Assembly: GCA_046727435.1 (NCBI GenBank)
Contig: JBKPCR010000539.1
Coordinates: 1-9,598 of the forward strand
From: CAVPRW01 sp046727435 [NCBI: bacterium]
GTDB lineage: Bacteria > Tectomicrobia > Entotheonellia > J063
DNA length: 9,598 nt
Reading direction: 5' to 3'
Shown here: one piece after another, positions 5,049-9,598 of the stretch
Position numbering within the stretch: position 1 is the stretch's first letter
Layout of the letters: every line of letters starts with the position of its first letter
Notes under the pieces: generated by a model
Told to the model about the DNA's origin: nothing
The model's database searches: none
What the model saw: the letters and a program-made list of their open reading frames with translations, nothing else
Program-made: the position numbers and the translations under genes

Positions 5049-5435
5049 CTAGGAGGCGTTCTCGACGACGAGCTGCACCCGCTCGGTGCCGCGCTCGTGG
5101 AGCCCGATGCGCTTCGCCGCCGCTTCCGAGAGGTCGATGATGCGCCGCTTGCCGCCCCCATAAGGTCCCCGGTCATTGATTTTGACAACCACATCCTGCT
5201 TCGTCCGGAGATTGGTGACCTTCACCTTGGTCCCCAGGGGTAAGGAACGATGCGCCGCCGTCAATTGCCCCCGGGAGAAGCGCTCGCCGCTTGCCGTCTT
5301 TCGCCCCTGATGGTGCGTGCCATACCACGACGCCAAGCCCACCTGCGCGGTCTTTGAAGGGCCTGTGGAGGCCAGGTTGGGGAGTGGCGTGAGGAGAATG
5401 CCGAAGAGCCCCACGACAGCGAACAGTGCTCGCAT
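5049..5435 (-). CDS. rlpA: RlpA-like septal ring lytic transglycosylase, single DPBB domain
   Basis: A 128-residue exported protein. Residues 1 to about 22 form a signal peptide; the rest is one double-psi beta-barrel of the RlpA family: GLASWYG (33-39), TASGERF, LTAAHRSLPLGTKVKVTN, VVKINDRGPY, and RIIDLSEAAAKRIGL near the end. RlpA cleaves glycan strands lacking stem peptides during cell separation. The residues equivalent to the catalytic Glu, His and Asp of the Pseudomonas enzyme appear as Glu51, His62 and Asp88 with conserved spacing, so activity is plausible. It lacks the C-terminal SPOR domain and the lipobox of long RlpA proteins, as do many short family members. GGAGGG with a 6-nt spacer supports the ATG at 5435. 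A 10-bp direct repeat 30-54 bp upstream may be an operator. Confidence 0.9.
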   Translation of the reverse strand: MRALFAVVGLFGILLTPLPNLASTGPSKTAQVGLASWYGTHHQGRKTASGERFSRGQLTAAHRSLPLGTKVKVTNLRTKQDVVVKINDRGPYGGGKRRIIDLSEAAAKRIGLHERGTERVQLVVENAS

Positions 5436-5464
5436 GACATGCCCTCCATAGGGAAAAATGGGAT

Positions 5465-5489
5465 GCGGTCACGTCGCTAGCGGTCACGT
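5465..5489 (-). promoter_or_regulatory. 10-bp direct repeat upstream of the RlpA-like gene
   Basis: GCGGTCACGT occurs at 5465-5474 and again at 5480-5489, a perfect 10-bp tandem with a 15-bp period (ACGTGACCGC on the coding strand). It lies 30-54 bp before the start codon, where a promoter would be. Direct repeats at such a place are typical for response-regulator or activator sites, but no known consensus is matched. Confidence 0.4.
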
Positions 5490-5764
5490 AGCAACGGGAA
5501 TACCACACGGCCAAACGCTGCCTGGAGCGGCCGCCAGAAGGCGTTTACTCTGGGGTCCGAGCCAGTCGTGAAGGGGCTCAGGTCTCAGGATGAAAGGAAG
5601 ACTACAGATACAATCTTACTCATTATGAGAGCATGAGTGCTTAGATGATAGAAGTATTGAAGACTATGGAGGGAACGTCACTGTCTCGGCGAGGTCATTT
5701 TGAGAAGGAGACCTTGCAGCACACGAAGACCTCTCGCGCCTGCTGTGATAGGAGGGGTTTTACG
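5490..5764 (+). other. Intergenic stretch before the HicB remnant
   Basis: I see no convincing gene. In particular there is no HicA toxin frame upstream, although hicA usually precedes hicB. A frame from 5645 runs into the HicB frame without a ribosome-binding site and has no recognisable sequence. AGGAGGGG, ending about 7 nt before 5765, is the HicB ribosome-binding site. Confidence 0.4.
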
Positions 5765-5860
5765 ATGTTTACGATGCGTTACCGAGTCATGGTCGAGCAG
5801 GACGAAGACGGCTTTTTTGTGGCGGAGTACCCCTCCCTACCAGGGCCAGCAGGAGGGAAC
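5765..5860 (+). pseudogene. HicB-type antitoxin N-terminus, interrupted by a group II intron
   Basis: After a strong ribosome-binding site the frame reads MFTMRYRVMVEQDEDGFFVA and EYPSLPG, the start of the HicB fold: a beta-strand, the EQDEDG turn and a (E/Y)P-LPG motif. In HicB antitoxins this is normally followed by Cys-x-(S/T)-x-G and a helix, giving a partial RNase H-like domain that neutralises the HicA mRNA interferase. Here it continues PAGGN and then meets the intron. Joining the exons adds only 12 codons from 8233 to the TGA at 8269-8271, with no HicB similarity, so even a spliced message would make a 44-residue fragment. The gene was apparently already truncated, or was rearranged after insertion. 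No hicA partner is present. Confidence 0.65.
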
Positions 5861-6503
5861 GTGTGATGTGCGCCACGAGGCGCGAAGCTGGAATGAGGGA
5901 AAACCTCCATAGCCTGTACAGGCAGGCGATGAGCCGTTGGGGCGTAGCGTCCGCCGGATGCAAAGCGGAAGTGAAAGAGCTGCCCCTGAAAGGTACTGGT
6001 GAGGCGCGATGCAGGCCGCCAAGAGGCCAGGCTTGGCTCAGAGGTCGCAGGGTGAGTCCACACGAAGCGAATGCAACCTACGGGAAATTCCCCCCCTGCC
6101 ACGGAATATCCTGCATACCTGTGAGAGGGACACTTACAGGCCCACGGGGCAGCGACCGAACCAGGCGGGACACCACAGCTCCGCTGGGTTACCGAGGCTG
6201 TCGAGTATCGCATGGCAGCCCAAAGGATGAGGCAGGCCACCTGCTCTACCCTGCCTCCGGTCGGGATACCGCAGAGCGCGGGATGGGTTGGTCGGTCATC
6301 GCCACCTACACGACCTCGTCGAGTCCAGTTTCGTGAACGTGGGAGGCCCACCAGGGGAGGTGAGCAGTCCACCGCGGAACCTTGGTGGGCGTCGGAGGCT
6401 CCATAGTACTCGGAGCGCGGGAAAGCCGCGTATAGGGGGAAGGGAGCCAGCTTGTCGGAATTCCCACGCAAAGTACCCGAATGCGAACACGGAGGCATCT
6501 CCA

Positions 6504-8159
6504 GTGGATGTCGGCGAAATGCAGCGGAAGCTTAGTCTGTGGGCGGTGCAGGACCAGACCCATCGGTTCTATGACCTGTACCACCTGCTCTATGACCCTG
6601 ACTGGCTCCGACTGGCCCATGATGACGTGGCCCAAAATGCCGGCAGCGTGACGGCAGGCTGTGATGGCGTCACCATGGACCGCTTTGACGAGGCCCTGGA
6701 GGCGAACCTCCAACAACTCGCTCAGGAGCTGAAGTCGGAAACGTTTGAACCCACCCCTGTCAGACGGGTTTACATTCCGAAACCCCACGGGAAGGTACGC
6801 CCCCTGGGCATTCCTGCTATCAAGGATCGGATTGTCCAGGAAGCGGTGCGGATGATCCTGGAACCCATCTTTGAGGCGGACTTTTGTCCGTATTCCTTTG
6901 GTTTCCGTCCCACCCGTTGCACCATGGATGCGATCAAATGCATCACGTGGAGCACCCAAGAGGGTAAGAAATTTTTCTGGGTGATTGAAGGGGATATCTC
7001 CTCCTATTTCGATACGATCAACCATCGAAGGCTGGTCAAGATGCTTCGACGGCGTATCACGGATGAGAAGCTCCTCCGCCTCGTCTGGAAGTTCTTACGC
7101 GCCGGTGTGATGGAAGGCAAGCTGTTTCGAGACACCAAACTCGGTACACCGCAAGGTGGCATATGCAGCCCCCTGTTGGCAAACGTATACTTGCATGCTT
7201 TAGATGAGTATATGGAACGCTATACGTCTCTCGCTCGACAGGAGAAAACGAAGCGTCGCCAACATGGACTGGCGAACTATGTGTATGCCAGGTATGCCGA
7301 TGATTTTGTGGTCCTTTGCAACGGCACCAAGAGGCAAGCGGAGGATTTGCGAGAGGAACTCTACCAGTTCCTCAAAACCACCCTCCGACTCAACCTCTCA
7401 AAGGAAAAGACGAAAATCACCCACCTTAATGAGGGGTTTACGTTTCTCGGATTTGACGTTCAACGTCGTCCTGGACACAATGGGATGAAAACGAAAGTGC
7501 TCATCCCGGAGGAAGCCATCAGGAAGATTCGAGGCAAACTCGAACACGCCTTGGCGCCCTCCACCCATCAGGACTCCGTGAACGCGAAGATCCTCGGAGT
7601 CAACAGACTCCTCAGTGGATGGTGCCGCTACTACCAATACACCAGTCAAGCCTCCACCCAGTTTAACCAACTGGAATACGAGCTTTTCTGGCGCATGGCG
7701 CACTGGTTGGGTCGGAAATTCCAGATCTCAATGCCGGTCGTGATGGAGCGATTCCACCGGGGCAACACCTTTGCCACGCAGGACGTGCGTCTCATCAAGC
7801 CGACCGAATTCCCGTCCCGCCACTATCGGCAGCACTTCCTGAAACCCAACCCGTATCTGACACAGGCCAGAAAACTCGACCGGGAAGACCTCCCGTCAGA
7901 GACCTACTGGACCGGCTATGAAGCTCGTCCAGGTATGGCCGACTTACGGCCGCTCATCCTCAAGCGAGACGAGTACACCTGTCAGCTCTGTGGAGGCAGG
8001 ATCACCCCTCACACGGCTGAAATTGATCATATCCGGCCAGTGCGACGGTTCAAACGGCCAGTGGAGGCCAACACGTTCGACAACCTGTGGACGTTATGCA
8101 CGCCGTGTCACAAGGGCAAGACTGAGTTTGACCGACAGGGGGAGCGCCCGGTGCCCTAA
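6504..8159 (+). CDS. ltrA: Group II intron reverse transcriptase/maturase with HNH endonuclease
   Basis: The 551-residue protein copies the intron RNA into DNA, helps it splice, and nicks target DNA. The RT domain shows RRVYIPKPHGKVRPLGIP (about 87-104), SFGFRPTRCTMDAI (131-144), EGDISSYFD with catalytic Asp164, GTPQGG (214-219) and YADD with Asp266 and Asp267. Domain X (maturase) follows with GVNRLLSGWCRYYQYTS (365-381). The C-terminal HNH has Cys493/Cys496, EIDHIRPV with His509, and CTPCHKGKT with Cys532, Cys535 and His536. I choose the GTG at 6504 because GGAGG lies 8 nt upstream and relatives begin with a similar MQ-KLSLWA stretch; an ATG at 6519 is the alternative, and one at 6288 lies in ribozyme sequence. 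All catalytic residues are present. The last codons and the stop fall inside ribozyme domain V. Confidence 0.92.
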   Translation: MDVGEMQRKLSLWAVQDQTHRFYDLYHLLYDPDWLRLAHDDVAQNAGSVTAGCDGVTMDRFDEALEANLQQLAQELKSETFEPTPVRRVYIPKPHGKVRPLGIPAIKDRIVQEAVRMILEPIFEADFCPYSFGFRPTRCTMDAIKCITWSTQEGKKFFWVIEGDISSYFDTINHRRLVKMLRRRITDEKLLRLVWKFLRAGVMEGKLFRDTKLGTPQGGICSPLLANVYLHALDEYMERYTSLARQEKTKRRQHGLANYVYARYADDFVVLCNGTKRQAEDLREELYQFLKTTLRLNLSKEKTKITHLNEGFTFLGFDVQRRPGHNGMKTKVLIPEEAIRKIRGKLEHALAPSTHQDSVNAKILGVNRLLSGWCRYYQYTSQASTQFNQLEYELFWRMAHWLGRKFQISMPVVMERFHRGNTFATQDVRLIKPTEFPSRHYRQHFLKPNPYLTQARKLDREDLPSETYWTGYEARPGMADLRPLILKRDEYTCQLCGGRITPHTAEIDHIRPVRRFKRPVEANTFDNLWTLCTPCHKGKTEFDRQGERPVP

Positions 8160-8177
8160 AAGGGGCACGCCGGGTGC
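8144..8177 (+). ncRNA. Group II intron domain V
   Basis: Exactly 34 nt fold as the catalytic hairpin. An 8-bp lower helix joins 8144-8151 to 8170-8177 and includes the conserved G-U wobble next to the triad. A 2-nt CG bulge at 8168-8169 lies on the 3' side, and a 5-bp upper helix joins 8152-8156 to 8163-8167. The catalytic triad is CGC (8145-8147) rather than the more usual AGC. The terminal loop is AAAA closed by U-G instead of a GNRA loop, and it contains the TAA stop codon of the maturase (8157-8159). Confidence 0.85.
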
Positions 8178-8180
8178 GGA

Positions 8181-8229
8181 GGGGGGAGTGAGGAAACGGG
8201 CCGTGAGGCACCGCGCCTTGCTCCTACCC
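8181..8229 (+). ncRNA. Group II intron domain VI with branch-point adenosine
   Basis: GGG (8181-8183) pairs with CCC (8227-8229); then 8184-8193 pairs without a gap with 8216-8225, using a few G-U pairs. The only unpaired base in the stem is A8226, seven positions from the 3' splice site when that site is counted as one. This is the classic branch-point bulge. The intron ends TAC at 8230-8232. Confidence 0.85.
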
Positions 8230-8232
8230 TAC

Positions 8233-8398
8233 AGGACGCAACAAGCGAATCAGGCATTCCTAACGTATTGATTCTTAACGATCTGAATCTCCGATGTGTG
8301 CCCTGCTCTATAGGAAATCGACTGTTGCCGGGCGCTCTCGAACATTCATGTTTTCAATAGGTTACGATCTCTATTACATCTCATCGCACCGTCCCTCT
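8233..8398 (+). other. 3' exon and AT-rich spacer
   Basis: The exon reading frame from the HicB side ends at 8269-8271. The remainder up to about 8398 is AT-richer than both neighbours and shows no recognisable protein or RNA gene. It appears to be junction material between the intron's target locus and the gene remnant that follows. Confidence 0.4.
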
Positions 8399-8482
8399 TG
8401 TTACTCCTACAAAGGCCGGCGCTGCAACTGCGACCCGGACCTGCGGCTCAAGACGCTCTGGACGCCACGGCCGCAGGGCTAG
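8399..8482 (+). pseudogene. 3' remnant of an unidentified Cys-containing gene
   Basis: The last 27 codons before TAG at 8480-8482 read CYSYKGRRCNCDPDLRLKTL and WTPRPQG, with clear coding character that fades upstream of about 8399. Open sequence extends to an ATG at 8294 but its translation there is low-complexity and lacks a ribosome-binding site. The end lies 16 nt before the start of the phospholipase D-like gene, so it was probably the first gene of the same operon. The three closely spaced cysteines suggest a metal-binding site. I do not recognise the family. Confidence 0.4.
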
Positions 8483-8498
8483 TGCGCAGGAGAACCTG

Positions 8499-8954
8499 AT
8501 GGGATTTCAGACCGACGCTGGCGGGCTGGCCTTTGCCTGTGGCGACATCAAGCTCTTCACTGCCCTCGTGACGTGGGCCACCAGGCTCTCACAACTCCCA
8601 CGGCAAGCGGGGACGGTGCGGATTATCACCTACTCCTTGCCCCGGCTGGAGTACGTCAAGACGCAACTGGCGCGGCGCCCGCATGACCTCTACCTAGTGG
8701 TCCATGACAAATTTGCGGCCCTGGCCGCCGCCATCAAGGCGCAGTTTCCGCGGGTGCGCGTGGCCGTCCATCCGCGCGTGCACTCGAAAGTGCTGCTCAT
8801 CGCGCCGCAGACGCTGTGGATCTCCGGCGCCAACTTCGGGGACAACGATTGGCATGAGACGACCATCGGCCTGCACTCGCAGCCGGCGCATGACTGGTAC
8901 GTCAGCCATATGTTCGACCCGCTGTGGCAGTCGGCGCGCGAGCTGGGGGCCTAG
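8499..8954 (+). CDS. Phospholipase D-like protein with a single HKD motif
   Basis: The 151-residue product has one PLD catalytic motif: VHSKVLLIAPQTLWISGANF with His95 and Lys97, the SGAN segment at 109-112 and Glu120 after it. The N-terminal half contains RIITYSLPRLEYVK and LVVHDKFAALAAAIK strands and helices of a PLD half-domain. Single-motif members such as Nuc and BfiI form dimers that build one active site and cleave nucleic acid phosphodiesters, so a nuclease is more likely than a lipase. There is no signal peptide, hence cytoplasmic. AGGAG with a 7-nt spacer supports the ATG. The next gene starts 3 nt after its stop, indicating translational coupling. Context suggests a phage or plasmid module; the substrate is unknown. 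Confidence 0.8.
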   Translation: MGFQTDAGGLAFACGDIKLFTALVTWATRLSQLPRQAGTVRIITYSLPRLEYVKTQLARRPHDLYLVVHDKFAALAAAIKAQFPRVRVAVHPRVHSKVLLIAPQTLWISGANFGDNDWHETTIGLHSQPAHDWYVSHMFDPLWQSARELGA

Positions 8955-8957
8955 CAC

Positions 8958-9314
8958 ATGCGGAATTGTCGCCGCTGCGGCCGGGCCTTTGAGCCGGCGA
9001 AGCCCTACTACTGGTGGTGTAGCCTGCCGTGCCGCAAGGCCGACTACGCAGAAGCCGAGGGGCACCCGTACACCGCGCACGACGTCGGCCGCGCCTACGA
9101 CCGCGGCTTCGACGCCGGCTACGCGCGCGGGCTCGCCGACGGGCTGCGGCGGGGGCGCTCGGCCCAGCGGTCGCCGCTGCCGCTCGATCTGTATAAAAAG
9201 CTCGCCTCCTCTCGGGGTGCCTTCCGCTCTCTCAGGGGGTCGGTGCTCTCAGGGGTCCTCTCACGATCGCCGTTAGGGGGGTCGGGCGACCGGTGTCGCG
9301 ATTGCTGCCGGTGA
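8958..9314 (+). CDS. Small zinc-binding protein, C-terminus probably altered
   Basis: The 118-residue frame opens MRNCRRCGRAFEP and continues with WWCSLPCRKADY: Cys4, Cys7, Cys21 and Cys25 form a CxxC-x13-CxxxC zinc site like those in short phage and plasmid proteins. A repetitive Gly/Arg helix follows (AYDRGFDAGYARGLADGLRRGR), then PLPLDLYKKLAS at about 75-86. After that the composition changes to Ser/Arg/Gly-rich sequence containing a tandem repeat, and no domain is seen to the TGA at 9312-9314. In comparable small phage proteins the PLPL-helix segment is followed by a compact Cys/His-containing end (CHPDRH-like), absent here, so the last roughly 30 residues may come from a rearrangement. 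It is coupled to the PLD-like gene and may be its partner; that is inference. Confidence 0.6.
   Translation: MRNCRRCGRAFEPAKPYYWWCSLPCRKADYAEAEGHPYTAHDVGRAYDRGFDAGYARGLADGLRRGRSAQRSPLPLDLYKKLASSRGAFRSLRGSVLSGVLSRSPLGGSGDRCRDCCR
9229..9255 (+). repeat. Short tandem repeat in the 3' part of the zinc-protein gene
   Basis: CTCTCAGGGG occurs at 9229-9238 and 9246-9255, a 17-bp period, with a degenerate third CTCTCA after it. It marks the point where the reading frame loses protein-like composition. Confidence 0.5.
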
Positions 9315-9333
9315 TCGGGCCGAGCGTCGCCGG

Positions 9334-9598
9334 CTACTTCGTCGGCAGCATCACATGTTCATAGGGCGTCCCAGGCCACATGACGTACGGCTGACTGGCA
9401 TTCGCGACGTCCAAACTTCTTGGATAGCCTCCCATGTCTCGCACCCTCGGCCCCACTACCATGACGTGCGGGCCGGTCTGCACCCAATGCTGGTGCGTGT
9501 CCCGCTGATACGGATCGTGGTTGGTGACGCCGGTATCCCCGGCCAGCATGTAGATGAAGCCGATCGTGTCCGGCGGGTTTGTGCGCTCGTCTAGCGCT
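9334..9598 (-). CDS. Conserved protein of unknown function, 5' end outside the window
   Basis: The minus strand is open from the window edge to TAG at 9334-9336, giving 87 residues of C-terminal sequence. It begins ALDERTNPPDTIGFIYMLAG and contains DPYQRDTHQHWVQTGPHVMV and QPYVMWPGTPYEHVMLPTK at the very end. The frame continues without a stop past an internal ATG at 9549, so that ATG is not the start. The sequence is dense in Trp, Tyr, His and Met and looks like a compact secreted domain; similar endings (NHW-TGPHVM, YVMWPGTPY-H-M-P) occur in uncharacterised environmental proteins. I cannot assign an activity. It converges on the zinc-protein gene with a 19-nt gap. Confidence 0.7.
   Translation of the reverse strand, partial: ALDERTNPPDTIGFIYMLAGDTGVTNHDPYQRDTHQHWVQTGPHVMVVGPRVRDMGGYPRSLDVANASQPYVMWPGTPYEHVMLPTK

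Larger units (their letters stand above)
5861..8232 (+). mobile_element. Complete group II intron encoding an RT/maturase
   Basis: The 5' end is GTGTG (5861-5865), matching the GUGYG rule, and the 3' end is AC (8231-8232), matching AY. Domain V (34 nt), a 3-nt linker and domain VI with one bulged A can be folded at the 3' end, so both borders are well supported. About 640 nt of structured RNA (domains I-III) precede the ORF in domain IV. The element is a self-splicing ribozyme that retrohomes with its encoded protein. The 5' exon forms a hairpin (CCCTCC at 5831-5836 with GGAGGG at 5852-5857) that ends 3 nt before the insertion point. Its class is uncertain: hairpin target and CGC triad recall IIC, whereas the HNH domain does not. 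No frameshift or stop was found, so it may be active. Confidence 0.88.

Noticed and set aside
5779-7025. Long minus-strand frames across the intron
   Set aside because: They run antisense to ribozyme RNA and to the RT domain and show no protein family.
8260-8269. CTAACGTATT shared with the ends of the 268-bp element
   Set aside because: Only ten bases match and no GGGG tip lies at the right distance; chance is sufficient.
1-9598. CRISPR array, rRNA genes or a complete toxin-antitoxin or defence operon
   Set aside because: No regularly spaced repeats or rRNA sequence are seen; the HicB-like start is a fragment without a HicA partner.

Overview
The window looks like a gene-poor, decay-rich accessory stretch of a high-GC bacterial chromosome. 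The organism cannot be fixed from the sequence. Small secreted or periplasmic proteins, a signal peptide of the kind that abounds in ABC substrate-binding proteins of uncultured soil and groundwater lineages, and HNH-bearing group II introns would fit NC10/Methylomirabilota, Rokubacteria or Nitrospirota. That placement is inference.

Layout. Positions 1-1411 are a graveyard: a REP-like palindrome cluster, a C-terminal scrap of pdxT with in-frame stops, a serine recombinase without its catalytic half, a 268-bp miniature element with Tn3-family (Tn4430-like) 38-bp ends, a plus-strand gene remnant, and a second possible miniature element. Positions 1412-3833 hold a minus-strand group: a secreted cupin protein, a secreted glucose/sorbosone dehydrogenase-type beta-propeller, and a signal-peptide-only remnant. 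A 23-bp-arm inverted repeat lies between the two intact genes, and part of it recurs exactly 500 bp away beyond the cupin gene.

Positions 4030-5435 hold small genes: a 59-codon acidic protein whose ribosome-binding site directly follows an intrinsic terminator, a 5'-truncated reading frame, a glycine-zipper lipoprotein, and a convergent RlpA-like cell-wall protein preceded by a 10-bp direct repeat. Positions 5765-8271 are a HicB-type antitoxin start interrupted by a complete group II intron (5861-8232) with an RT/maturase/HNH gene. Domains V and VI can be folded by hand; the stop codon of the intron protein lies in the terminal loop of domain V. Positions 8399-9314 hold a gene remnant, a single-HKD phospholipase D-like protein and a zinc-binding small protein, spaced like a phage-type operon. 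The window ends inside a minus-strand gene of unknown function.

The most unusual items are the intron (stop codon inside domain V, CGC triad and non-GNRA loop combined with an HNH domain), the pair of miniature elements bracketing a gene remnant, and the terminator abutting the ribosome-binding site of the acidic protein. Apart from the intron, no multi-gene system is evident.
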